Of a stretch of 64,000 nt of DNA, positions 48,272-60,418 are shown piece by piece. Position numbers and translations under genes: made by a program. The notes beneath the pieces were generated by a model that searched no databases, had not been told where the DNA came from, and saw only the letters and a program-made list of their open reading frames with translations. The DNA is from Nelumbo lutea. Its lineage: Eukaryota > Streptophyta > Magnoliopsida > Proteales > Nelumbonaceae. Location: the NCBI GenBank assembly GCA_022828595.1, contig JAKGHH010000007.1, positions 40,424,356 through 40,488,355 on the forward strand, written 5' to 3'. The first letter of the stretch is position 1. Each line of letters begins with the position of its first letter.

Positions 48272-50226
48272 TGTTAGACAATTTTGTATGCCCTTAGCTT
48301 CAATCTAAGTTGATGTACTTTTGACATTTAGTGTAAATAAACAAAGTACATGTTTGATTTATGTTGTTTGGTATATTTCTATGTAAGACCCTAAAACTGG
48401 ACACTAATAGAGACTTGTGTTAATTTTAAATGTTCACAGCCATTGGATAAGTCTAGGGAGATTTATCCTGCCAAGGGTGTACTAGTGTGCCACCAAGTGT
48501 TGGGATGGCTTGTCTCGGCCAACAGGGTAAGACCCAAGGCACATGCAATATGGGATTGCTTGAACCCTTAAACCGGACCAGATTTCTAGTATTGCCCTAG
48601 ACCTTGGAGACAGATGGGCAAAACTGAAAAGTTACACCTGACCCCTAGACTCGATTATGACACTTCACTAGGTGTCAGATCGAGCTGTCTTTGATTTGTC
48701 AATCAGTGAGATCCTTAGTGGGGGTCAAAACCTGGACATGTTGGGGCAGCCTGAGAATTCATCTGAGTGAGTGATCATAGTGACAGGATCAGCCCCTTTG
48801 TCGGACCACGGTAATGATCGGGAATAAACTCTCTCTGATGGAAACCAAACTACCGACAGTTGATTTCAATCGTTGGAATTTTGTTTTGCAAAATTATTAT
48901 ATATATATATAAATGTATATGTACGGTTTCAAAAGATTTGCAAAAGGTTTTAATTCCTGGGATCCATGTGAATAGAGAGTGTGGCACTGTTCCTTGCAGC
49001 CAAGGGAGATGTCTTCTCTTGTCGTGCAGTGCTTGATCATTAAGGATTGAGAGGTTAAGTGTAAGACCATTTAGGATAATACCTGATGGGCTAATCTTGC
49101 ACCTGCCCATAGTCCCTGGGTTTTTATAAGATGGCTTGGCCTAGGGACCACTTAATGTAAGTGTTGGGCTCATAGGGTCCATGTGATGGGCTCAAGGGGG
49201 TCACTGAGTTTTTCAGTGAATTCGGCTGGGCCTTGTAATAAAGGTTGGGCCGAACCCATGTGGCTAGTGTGTAGATCAATGCTTGGGTCCCACGCCATAC
49301 AAAGAAGCCCAACTGGGCAGCTGATTGGAAACTAATTAAACACTGAACACTTAATGGGCCGAAAGCCCATTACGAGCTGGGCTGATATGATCACCCATCA
49401 GCTGGGGTGAATCTGATATTAATGTTACTAAAAAGGATTGGGCTTTTGACCTTATCCACTCTGGGAGACAAAATTCAAATTAGATTTGAATCTGATAACC
49501 TCCTGATAAGATCAGGAGTAAACTAACTTAATCTGCAGATAGGGTTAAGATTATCCCCTATCCAAATATTGATTTGGATTGGGATAACTCCTAATTAGGA
49601 GGATTTCTTAATCAAGAAGAAAGGAGGAGAAAATAAGATTCAAATATACTAGATTTCGAACCAAGTTTTTTCCAAGAGAGAAGAAAGTCTTCGGCAACAG
49701 AGATTTGATCTCAAGAATTCCAGAGAGAAGAAAAGCTGTTCAGCCATCTTCGTCCCAGGAGTTCTCCTCCAGCCGCCGCCAACCCCTGTTGCAAGATTCG
49801 ATCTTTGTAGGAGAAAAAAGTCAAAAAATCAGTTCTTGACATCAGTCTTGTAGAAAAGACTGAAAAAGGATTCAGTGTTCAGAGTTTCCAGTGGGTTCTT
49901 GCGAAGGATCCAGTGTGTAGGACGCACCCTGCTGGTTCCATTCCATCCACAGCTTTGTCATCTTTAGTAGGAGCGGATTTTGGCATCTTCTTTGGGCGTG
50001 AACACCAACTTTGGGAGATATTGTTTCTCTGGATCAGGTATAATCCTTCATGTTCCCTTTTGGTTCAGATCTGGTTTGATTATAGTTCAAGTAGAATCCT
50101 GAATATTGTATTCTAAATTTAGGGAATATGATTCCTAGTTGAGAGAAGGTAGGAAAATTTTTGAAATTCACCCACCCATTCCGCACCCTTCATGGCGTCC
50201 ATTAGATGGATCCTACCCTTCTTTCA
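48272..50226 (+). repeat. 5' LTR of element E (1955 bp)
   Basis: TGTTAGACAATTTTG to CTTCTTTCA. No TATAAAA: the equivalent position (about 49600-49640) reads AATCAAGAAGAAAGGAGG. TA run at 48897-48911. Confidence 0.94.
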
Positions 50227-52008
50227 GTGGTATCACAGCTAGGTTTGAATCTTGAACCATAAGAAAATCATATCTGAACATGCGCAGATGGACAAACGAT
50301 GTTCTGCCAAGATTTGCGCAGATTGTTTTCTTTATTTCAAGAAATTGTTTCTTGTTAAGGGCGATTGATCTGAAATTAATTTCTGTTAAAAATTTATTTA
50401 GAACTGTCTTTATTTATTTTGATTTAATGGACTGTTCGAACCTGGAGATCGCAGTGCAGATTTGGTGCAGATGGTCTGTGCACCCTTTTTCCTTTTCTAT
50501 TCAATTCAGTCTATAAATAATTTTTTTTTATTTTTCTAGACTAAATGTATAGGATTTGATCAAGAAAGTAATTAATTAATAGAAATAGGATTTCTTTTTT
50601 TTTGTTTTATTTTCTTGATTAAAGAAGAAGGAAGAAGAAGGAGGTGCTGGAGATTTGCAAATGGAGAAATCGTTCTCTGCGATTTGCAGTTTGTGAAACT
50701 GCAACCCTTGTAATTAACTTATGTTTTGCAGGTGGTACGAACAGTCCATATTTGATTTGTGATTGCCTAAAATAAAAATCATTAATTTCAGGTCTTTCAT
50801 GAATTAATTCTTGAATTGAAAATCAGTTTCGGACCATTTCGGACCAGATTGGACCAAAACTGTTTGGACCAAATCTGGGGGTTCAAAAGGGACTGTTTTT
50901 CAGTCCACTTTTCTCACACTTTCATTCCAAATATGATGTTCATTTACAGGGATTAATTCGGCCCATCTGGAAAGCCCAGTTTTAAAGGGTTAAAACTGCA
51001 AAAGCCCACTCTTGTGAGAAAGGCTGTATGGGCCGAACTGCTAACTGTGATTTAGCCCATACACTTAGTAGACATTAATTGTTAATGTTATGGTTTTTAA
51101 ATGGGCCGTTTAATGGGCTTTACAACAGTTGATTGATTGGATCAATTCCTCCTTTTTCATGTGATGATTGGATGTTTGATGTGCTGCGACCATGGGCCAT
51201 AAGCACTTGGCCCATGATGATTCATTAGTGGCTCTTGCGCACACCATGGCTGAATGCACATCATTGCCATGGTGTCTCTTAAGGTCATTGGATGACCCTT
51301 CCTTTCTTGGTGGGCCCCACAACCCTGAAAAGGGATGTGTACAGAACCCCTAGCCAATTAAGGCCCACCAGAAATCTGACTTTATGAAAGTCAGTGGGAG
51401 CCACTTTGGTTTGACCTAAATTAGAACTAGGGCGCTTCAAGCAAATATGAATGCATGTGATAGGGAGATCCATATGATGGACTCTCTAAAGGCCTTCCGT
51501 TATTAGCACAATGATGGGTCCATCAGTAATGAGGAAACACACCATAAAATTGGGCTATCCATTTGCTATTGGATCTGTTAGAGTGTTTCATAAGATGATA
51601 GGGGCGTCATAGACCGATGTGGGAGGGGCTTCACCAGAAAATGGGAACTCTCTCACGGTACCTTGGCGTAACCTGAATATGATGGGTGTGCACTCACTGG
51701 ACAGAAAGGTTTACCTGAAAACGGCTCTAAACCTTGTCTAATAGAGGCCAAAGGGAAACTCATCTGATGAGTGGATATGATCCATCACAGAAAGGTGGTG
51801 GAGTTATGCAGTTGAAACAGTTGGCTTCACGCACCCCATGTGATTTCCCACATTTTCACAGACATTCTGTCATCTCCGTCACTGAGAAATGGGAGAAATC
51901 TCAAAGATGAATAAATGGGAATGGAACATAGATTAAAAGCCATATCTATGTAGGTAACTTGAATCAAACTAAGGTTGTAGACTAATGATTTTGCTGTTTT
52001 ATCAGAAA
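50227..52008 (+). other. Primer-binding site and leader of element E
   Basis: TGGTATCACAGCTAG at 50228-50242 is the Met-tRNA site with two changes. Full-length leader; the conserved block at 51586-51669 shows no difference from element A over 84 nt. Confidence 0.85.
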
Positions 52009-52840
52009 ATGGCAAACGGTCAATTCACAAAGCTTCTAGATGATAACAAGCTTAAGGGCCCAAACTATGCCGACTGGTACAGAAATCTTATGCTGGTCCA
52101 AACTTCTGAAAAATTAGATAAGGTGGTGAAAAATCCTACCCCGGAGCTTCCGGGTGATAGGGCTTCTGAGGCCCGTAGAAGGGACTACCAAGATTGGGAG
52201 GATAAGAACTCCCTAGCCCGCTGCTTTGTCATTGCCTCACTAGACAACTCAATACAGAGGCAGTTCGATTAGACCGAACTAGCCAAGGACATATTGGACA
52301 GTCTAAAGACAATGTATGAAGAGCAGAACCGTTCTACTCGACAGAAGGTCCTGAAACTGTTCATGACCGCGCAGATGTCCAAGGGGCAGAAAGTTCATGA
52401 CCATTGTATTCAGATGATGGACTACATTAATGAACTTGAAGGCCTTCGATCCGGGCTAGATCTTGGCACGCAAGTGGATGCCATCCTGAATTCTCTGCCC
52501 CCCTCCTTCAATGCGTTCACAATGAACTACAACATGAATAAGCTAAATGTCAGCGTCCAGGAACTCAACAATATGTTGTAGAGGGCCGAGGATCTACTAA
52601 AGAAGGATGAGCCTGTGGTTATGCTTGCTGAAGCTAACAAATCGGGCAAGAAAAAGAAAAAGGCAAAGAAGCCGCAGAAGAAAACTACCAAACCTAAGAA
52701 GCTAAAGAAAAACAAGGCATCTGATGTCTATCACTTTTGCAAGCAAACCGGCCACTGAAAGAGGAATTGTCCTGCCTACCTGGAATCTAAGAAAGGTAAC
52801 GATGAAACTTGTGTCATAGAAACTAATATGTTAGTTACTT
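52009..52840 (+). pseudogene. gag of element E
   Basis: Start MANGQFTKLLDDNKLKG at 52009. Stops at 52270 (QFD then TAG) and at 52579-52581 (NML then TAG, shared with C). Then KKDEPVVMLAEANKSGKK and a lysine-rich tail. The zinc knuckle reads YHFCKQTGH then TGA (52756-52758): the first Cys is Tyr (52729-52731), as in C, and the Trp codon is a stop. Copia gag, non-functional. Confidence 0.9.
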
Positions 52841-55829
52841 CTGTGTCCTGGTGTGTTGACTCCGGGGCTTCAACTCATGCGTGTAACTCACTGTAGGGGT
52901 TCAAGTTAGCAGAAGATTGAGTGAAGGTGAAGTGACACTATTCTTGGGAACGACTGCAAGTGTTGTAGCTGCGGCAATAGGAACCGTAGAATTAGTTTTT
53001 AGAGAAGGAGTGCATGTGCTTAAAGATTGTCTTTATGTACAAAACTTGAGAAGAAATTTGATTTCTATTTCTAAACTGTGTGTTGATGGATATACTGTTT
53101 ATTTTAGTAATATGATTACTATTAAACGGAATAACAAATTCATCGCATGCGGGAACTGGAGAACAATCTCTTTGTTCTACATCCTTCTCTGGAAACTAAC
53201 TTAACCGAAACTACGTCGGTCAAAAATCCCAAGAAAAGAAATCGTGATACAGTAAATCCCACCTGCCTCTGGCATTACTGACTTGGCAACATCGGTGTTG
53301 ACCGAATCACAAGGTTGGAAAAAGATGGTCCTTTGGATTTTCTAACTGTAGAAAATCTTCCCACTTGTGAGTCTTGCCTTCGAGGTAAGATGACTAAGCG
53401 GCCATTTGACAGTAAACCTGAAAGATCTGCAGGCACATTTAACCTAATACATACTGATGTATGTGGTCCCCTGAGTGTTAGGACAAGAAATCAACACGTG
53501 TATTTCATCATCTTTACAGATGATTTTTCATGATATGGTTACATGTACCTAATGAGACACAAGTCTAAGTCATTTGAAAAGTTTAAAGAATTCAGATAGG
53601 AAGTCGAGAAACAGTTAGGGAGAGTAATCAAGGCCCTTCGATCAGATCGAGGTGGCGAGTATCTCTCTGACGAATTCAGGGGCTACTTAAAGGTCAACGG
53701 GATAGTGTCACAATTAGCTCCTCCTGCCACACCTCAACTCAACGGTGTTTTAGAGAGGAGGAATAGGACCTCGTTGGACATGGTCCTATCACTTCTCGTC
53801 CACTCAGAATTACCCACATCCTTTTGGGGATATGCATTAGAGACTACTATCTAAGTACTGAATCAGGTTCCAACCAAATCGGTTCCAAAGACTCCATATG
53901 AACTATGGACCGGAAGAAAGCCAAGTATAAGACACTTGAAGGTTTGGGGTTGTCCTGCACACGTTAAAAGAACAAGTGCGGACAAGTTGGAATCCAAAAC
54001 CAGTCGTTGCCTATTTATAGGCTACCCAAAAGATTCAGTGGGTTATCTATTCTATGAGCCAAGTGAGTAGAAAGTGTTCTGCAGTCGAAACGCCCAATTC
54101 TTAGAAACTGATTACATCCTAGACACCCATCATCAAGAAATAGTTCTTGATGAGGAGAGCTCAGGTGCAGTGGGAGATGTCCCACAGGCTCCAGGTAGTG
54201 ACCAACCCAAAAGATCCACTCGAGTATCCAGACCACCAGTCCGATATGGTTATGACCAGGATAGTTACCTGGTGGAAGCCTTGACTAGTGAAGAGGATCT
54301 CGTAACTTATGCAGAAGCTATGTTAAACATAGATTCCCAGAAGTGGGTGGAGGCCATGAGAGCTGAGATGGACTCGATGGAGAACAATGGAGTCTGGACT
54401 CTAGTAGATCCACCCTCCGGGGTAAAAGCAATTGGTTGCAAATGGATCTACAAGAAGAAGAAGGGCCCCAATGGCAGGATTGAGACCTACAAAGCTCATT
54501 TGGTGGCAAAAGGGTACACTCAGAAAGAAGGTATCGATTATGAGGAAAATTTTTCGCCCGTGGCCATGCTCAAATCCATTAGGATCCTGCTAGCTATAGC
54601 AGCATACCGTGACTACGAGATTTGGCAGATGGATGTCAAAACCGCGTTCCTGAATGGAGATCTTAATGGAGATATCTACATGCAGCAGCCGCAAGGCTTC
54701 ATTGCTACTGGTTAGGAACACATGGTATGTAAACTTAATAGATCCATATATGGACTTAAACAGGCTTCTAGGAGTTGGAACATCCGTTTCGATTCTGCTG
54801 TCAAAACGTTTGACTTTGTGCAGAATCCGAATGAGCCCTATATTTACAGTACGTGGACGATATCTACTCATTGGGAATGATGTAGAAATGTTGACTTCGG
54901 TCAAGGTATGGCTATCACAGCAGTTCCCCATGAAAGATCTTGGAGAAGCTTAATATATACTGGGTCTTCGACTCTATAGAGATAGATCAAAGCAGATAAT
55001 TGGATTATCCCAGGTTGCTTACATTGACAAAATTGTCAAAAGATACAGCATGGGGAACTCCAAGAAAGGAAATGTTCCTTTCAGGCATGGAGTCACTCTC
55101 TCCAAGAAGATATCTCCCAAGACTTCTGAGGAGATTGAGGGCATGAGAGACATTCCCTATGCCTCAGCCGTGGAGGGCATCATGTATGCCATGCTGTGCA
55201 CTCGACCAGACATAGCTCAGGCGGTGGGTGTGGTAAGCAGATTCTAGGCCAACTCAGGGCAGGAGCATTGGACTGCTGTGAAGAACATACTTAAATACTT
55301 TCGAAGGACAAAAGAGTTTTGTCTGGTATTCGATGGTAGTTCACTACAAGTTCTAGGGTATACTGATGCCGATTTCCAATCGGATCCAGAAGATAGAAAG
55401 TCTACATCTGGGTATGTTTTCACGATAGGATCGTGTGCTGTTTGCTGGAAAAGCAGCAAACAGGGGTCCACTGCAGACTCCACAACCGAGGCCAAGTACA
55501 TTGTTGCATGTGAAGCTGCCAAGGAAGTCGTGTGGATGAAGAAATTCATATATGAATTGGGAGTGATTTCGTCCAGCACATCACCCATCCCGTTGTTGTG
55601 TGACAACAATGGAGTGATCGCCCAGGTTAAAGAGCCTCGGGTTCACTCGAAGTCAAAGCACATCGAGAGGAAGTACCATATACTGCGGGAGATCATTGAT
55701 AGAGGGGACGTCCTAATTCAGAAGGTAGCATTAGTAGACAATGTGGCAAACCCAATGACTAAGCCACTAACACAGAAGGTGTTTGAGAAACACATGGAAA
55801 GTATGGGACACAGGCTTCTACCAGATTGA
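52841..55829 (+). pseudogene. pol of element E
   Basis: Protease CVDSGAST, then TAG at 52894 and a frameshift. Integrase: WHY then TGA at 53279-53281 (shared with C), LGNIGVD (zinc His changed to Asn), CESC, core HTDVCGP, with stops at 53531, near 53597 and near 53852 and TAG at 54068. The end of integrase and start of RT are open at 54074-54715 (213 codons). Near the catalytic box about 37 bp are missing between IYS and YVDDI, plus one base after it. RNase H is open for 183 codons at 55278-55829 with YTDADFQSDPEDRKSTSGY; it stops three codons before the family terminus. Confidence 0.92.
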
Positions 55830-55849
55830 ACCTAAGTGCAAGTGGGAGC

Positions 55850-57742
55850 TATTAGACAGTTTTGTATGCCCTTAGCTTCAATCCAAGTTGATGTACTTTT
55901 GACATTTAGTATAAATAAACAAAGTACATGTTTGATTCATGTTGTTTGGTATATTTTTGTGTAAGACCCTAAAACTGGACACTTATAGAGACTTGTGTTA
56001 GTTTTAAATGTTCATAGCCATTGGATAAGTCTGGGGAGATTTATCCTGCCAAGGCTGATACTGATGTGCCACCAAGTGTTGGGATGGCTTGTCTCGGCCA
56101 TCAGGGTAAGACCCAAGGCACATGCAGTATGGGATTGCTTGAACCCTTGAACCGGACCAGATTTCCAGTATTGCCATAGACCTTGGAGACAGATGGGCAA
56201 AACTGGAAAGTTACACCTAACTCCTGGACTCGATTATGACACTTCATTAGGTGTCGGATCGGGCTGTCTTTGATATGTCAATCAGTGAGATCCTTAGTGG
56301 GGGTCAAAACCTGGACATGTTGGGGCAGCCTGAGAATTCATCTGAGTGAGTGATCATAGTGACAGGATTAGCCCCTTTGTTGGACAATGGTAATGATCGG
56401 GAATAAACTTTCTCTTATGGAAATCAAACTGCCGGCAGTTGATTTCAATCATTGGAATTTTGTTTTGCAAAATTAATATATATATATATATATATATATA
56501 AATGTATATGTACGGTTTCAAAAGATTTGCGAAAGGTTTTAATTCCTGGGATCCATGTGAGTACAGATTGCGGCACTGTTCCTTGCAGCCAAGGGAGAGG
56601 TCTTCTCTTGTCGGGCTCATTAAGGGTTGAGAGGTTAAGTGTAAGATCATTTAGGATAATACTTGATGGGCTAATCTTGCACCTGCCCACAGTCCCTGGG
56701 TTTTTATAAGATGGTTTGCCCCAAGGACCACTTAATGTATGTGTTGGGCCCATAGAGTCCATGTGATGGGCTCAAGGGGGTCACTGAGTTTTTTAGTGAA
56801 TTCGGATGGGCCTTGTAATAAAGGCTGGGCCGAACCCATGTGGCTGGTTTGTAGATCAATGCTTGGGTCACACGCCATACAAAAAAGCCCAACTGGGCAG
56901 CAGATTGGAAACTAATTAAACACTGAACACTTAATGGGCCGAAAGCCCATTACGAGCTGGGCTGATATGATCACCCATCATATCCACTCTGGGAGACCAA
57001 ATTCAAATTAGATTTGAATCTGGTAACCTCATGATAAGATCAGGAGTAAACTAACTTAATCTGCAGATAGGATTAACATTATCCCCTATCCAAATATTGA
57101 TTTGGATTGGGATAACTCCTAATTAGGAGGATTTCTTAATCAAGAAGAAAGGAGGAGAAAATAAGATTCGAATATACCAGATTTCGAACCAAGTTTTTTC
57201 CAAGAGAGAAGAAAGTCTTCTGCAACAGAGATTTGATCTCAAGAACTCCAGAGAGAGGAAAAGTTGTTTAGCCATCTTCGTCCCAGGAGTTCTCCTCCAG
57301 CCGCCGCCAACCCCTGTTGCAAGATTCGATCTTTGTAGGAGAAAGAAGTCAAAAAATCAGTTCTTGACATCAGTCTTGTAGAAAAGACTGAAAAAGGATT
57401 CAGTGTTTAGAGTTTCCAGTGGGTTCTTGTGAAGGATCCCGTGTGTAGGACGCACCCTGCTGGTTCCGTTCCATCCACAGCTGTATCATCTTCAGCAGGA
57501 GCGGATCTTGGCATCTTCTTTGGGCGTGAACACTAACTTTGGGAGATATTGTTTCTAATCCTTCCCGATCCCTTTTGGTTCAGATCTGGTTTGATTATGG
57601 TTCAAGTAAAATCCTTGAATATTGTATTCTAAATTTAGGGAATATGATTCCTAGTTGAGAGAAAGTAGGAAAATTTTTGAAATTTGCCCACCTATTCCGC
57701 ACCCTTCATGGCGTCCATTAAATGGATTCTACCCTTCTTTCA
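55850..57742 (+). repeat. 3' LTR of element E (1893 bp)
   Basis: Starts TATTAGACAG (TG changed to TA) after AAGTGGGAGC and ends CTTCTTTCA before GTCCT. Carries an expanded TA run at 56476-56501. No TATAAAA at the expected place. Confidence 0.94.
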
Positions 57743-57747
57743 GTCCT

Positions 57748-57866
57748 GATTCAGAAGGTAGCATCAACGGAAAATGTAGCAGACCCATTGACAAAGCCAC
57801 TATCACATAAAGTTCGAGAAACACATGGAAAGCATGGGACTCTGACTTTTACCTGATTGGACCTAA
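57748..57866 (+). pseudogene. C-terminal end of element D pol after element E
   Basis: Continues QKVASTENVADPLTKPLSHK; a small deletion then shifts the frame. The family stop TAA is at 57864-57866, 14 bp before the 3' LTR. Confidence 0.88.
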
Positions 57867-57880
57867 GTGCAAGTGGGAGT

Positions 57881-59819
57881 TGTTGGACAGTTTTGTATGC
57901 CCTTATCTTCAATCTGAATGATGTACTTTATGAGTTTATTTTAAATGAATAAAAGTGCATATTTGATTCATGTTCCTTTGGTACATTTCTATATAATGCC
58001 CTTAAACTAGACACTTAATGAGACTCGTGTTAGTTTAGAATGTTCACAGCCAGTGGGTCGGTCTAGGGAGACCTATCCTGACAAGGCTGACACCGTTGTG
58101 CCACCAAGTCGGTTGGAGTGGCCTGTCTCAGCTGCCAGGGTGAGACCCTAGGCACGTATAGTGTAGGATTAATTGAATCTTTGAACTGGACAAGATTTCC
58201 AGTATTGCCCTGGACCTTGGATGATGAGCAAAACTGGAAAGTTACTCCCGATCCCTAGACTCGATTATGATACTGCACTAGGTGTCGGATTGGGCTGTCT
58301 TTGATGTACTAGTCAGTGAGATCCTTTGTGGGGGTCAAAACCTGGGTATGTTGGGGCAGTCTGAGAATTCATCTAAGTGGGTGATCATAATGACAGGATC
58401 AGCCCCTTTGTCAGGCAAAGGTAATGATCGGGGATGCACTCTCACTGATGGAAACCAAGACTGCCAGCAGCCAATTTCAATCGTTGAGATTTGTTTTGCA
58501 AAGTATATTTTATATGAGATATAAAAGTATATATATTATGGTTCCTAAAATGTTTGCAAAAGGTTTTAATTCCCGGGATCCATATAAGTAGAGAGTGCAA
58601 CACTGTTCCTTACAGCCGAGGGAGAGGTCCTCTCTTGTCGGGCAGTGTATGATCATTATGGGCTGAGAGATTAAGTGTAAGACCATTGAAGTTAATACCT
58701 GATGGGCTAATCTTGCATCTGCCCACAGTCCCTGGGTGTTACAAGGTGGCTTGGCCCAGGGACCACCTAGGGTAAGTGTTGGGCCCATAGAGCCCATTTG
58801 ATGGGTTTTAGGGGGTGCACTATTCATAACAGTGTATTCAGCCTGGCCTTGTAACAAAGGTTGGGCCGAACCCATGTGGCTGATGTGTAGATCAATGCTT
58901 GGGTCCCACGCCATACAAGGAAGCCCAACTGGGCAGCAGTTAGGAAGGTTAAGTGAGCACATAAGCTTAATGGGCCTAAAGCCCATTTCGAGTTGGATTT
59001 ATTTAATAAGTTAAATATGGGCGATTTCTTGGATGAATCAACAGATAGGATAGGGTCTTAACTTATCCACTCAGAGAGTCCAGATCTGAATATGATTCAG
59101 ATCTAGAAACCTCCTAATGAGATTAGGAGAAGGCTGATCTAATCTACAGATAAGATAAGGGTTTATCCTTGTCACCTAAAGAGAGGTCTGATCCAAATAT
59201 GATTTGGATAAGCAGCTCCTAATTGGATTAGGAGCTGATCCTTTGGGTTTACAAAAGAAGGAGGGGGTGGCAACCTTTAGAATTATTAGATAATCAGATC
59301 CTCTTAAGTGCTGAAATTACAGAAGAAAGAATTAAGCAACCCTGCAGATATCTCTCTTGCCGCCTCCTTGTTCTTGCTACCCAGTTTTCCAGTTCTATCT
59401 CCAGTTGTGGGAGAAGTCAAGATTCGATTTTGACATCAGTTTTTGAGAAAGAATTGATAGGAAGCTGTGCTCACGTGCCATCCTGCTGTTTCTTGCGAAG
59501 GACAGAATTCTTGGAGAAGAATACTGTTGATTTTGCTCTATCCTGCACTACGCCATCTTCAGTGGGAGCAATCTTTGGATCCTTCCTTGGGCGTGAACAC
59601 CTTCGTTGGGAGATATTGTTTCTCCATATCAGGTATAATCTTCTCCTACTCCTTTTGGTTTAGATCTGGTTCAGTTTATGGTTCAAGATTGATCATTGAA
59701 AATATGATTTTCTAAATAGGGAATGCAATTCCCAGTTGAAGGGAGAGAAAAAATTTTGAAATTCGCCCCTTTATTCTGCAAGACTTGGGCGTCCATACGA
59801 TGGATCTCTCATCCCTTCA
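57881..59819 (+). repeat. 3' LTR of element D (1939 bp)
   Basis: TGTTGGACAG to ATCCCTTCA. The TATA position near 59250 reads TTACAAAAG, as in the 5' LTR, so this variant predates insertion. Preceded by AAGTGGGAGT. Confidence 0.94.
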
Positions 59820-60006
59820 CGGGAAAGAAGAACGCCGCTCGTGAATCCAAGCTCCATGTATGTTTTCATGGCCACAATTTATTACATTTTTCTTCTTTTC
59901 GTTCGCACACATCTGATTTCTTTGTATTTCATTTTTTGGAGTTTAAAGTATCACCCTTGCGCCAGACAATAGCCAAAGGTTGATAAGTGGCAAAGGTATC
60001 ACTGTC
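59820..60006. other. Right flank of element D, unassigned
   Basis: Starts CGGGAAAGAAGAACGCCGC and soon reads CTCCAT/GTATGTTTTC, which has the form of a 5' splice site. It may be the rest of the element G LTR or a scrap of a host exon. No frame is long enough to decide. Confidence 0.3.
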
Positions 60007-60033
60007 GTCTTCTTCTTCTTCTTCTTCTTCTTC
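60007..60033. repeat. (TCT)n microsatellite
   Basis: Nine uninterrupted trinucleotide units. Confidence 0.95.
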
Positions 60034-60309
60034 AAATGAAGGTATCTTCTTCTTTATTTTTCTGTTTTCATGTTTAAATATTTTGCTTTGTTGATAATAA
60101 TCTGATTTGTTTGATTTGTTTTTTTTCCTCATTTCCCTGTGTTACGGTAGTTTTAAGAGCTATGCTGTAGAGGGCCTGTTCAACTTTTGAAGGTTGAAGG
60201 AGCTAATTTGAGAGCTATACTGTAGAGGGTCGGTTGTGTATGTAGCTTTTCTTAATGGCATGGGAGAGATGGTGAAAGTCTGCGAGGGTGAGAAGGGGAG
60301 AGATCCAAT

Positions 60310-60338
60310 TATATATATATATAGAGAGAGAGAGATAG

Positions 60339-60380
<42 letters not shown>

Positions 60381-60381
60381 G
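60310..60381. repeat. Compound microsatellite (AT)n(GA)n(GATA)n(GA)n
   Basis: TA run, then AGAGAG, then about six TAGA units, then a second GA run ending at GGATCT. Confidence 0.95.
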
Positions 60382-60418
60382 ATCTACCTGTGAAGTGGAC
60401 AAATGAACGAAGGATTAT

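Larger units (their letters stand above)
48272..57742 (+). mobile_element. Ty1/copia element E, nested in the RNase H region of D
   Basis: Flanked by perfect GTCCT duplications (48267-48271 and 57743-57747); joining the flanks restores the D frame GDVLIQKVAST. Two complete LTRs, leader, gag and pol. The LTRs differ by about 12 positions in the first 205 bp by eye, fewer than in D, consistent with later insertion. Shares LTR type, zinc-knuckle change and two stop codons with C. Confidence 0.95.
32725..59819 (+). mobile_element. Ty1/copia element D, split by nested elements C and E
   Basis: Removing C (34451-42914) and E (48272-57742), each with one copy of its target duplication, restores one continuous copia element with two LTRs of about 1.9 kb. 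The outer flanks are CTGGA (32720-32724) and CGGGA (59820-59824), a target duplication with one mismatch. The LTRs differ by roughly 17 positions in the first 240 bp by eye, more than those of C and E, as expected for the older host element. Both LTRs start TGTTGGACAG, unlike the TGTTAGACAG of A and B. Confidence 0.9.
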
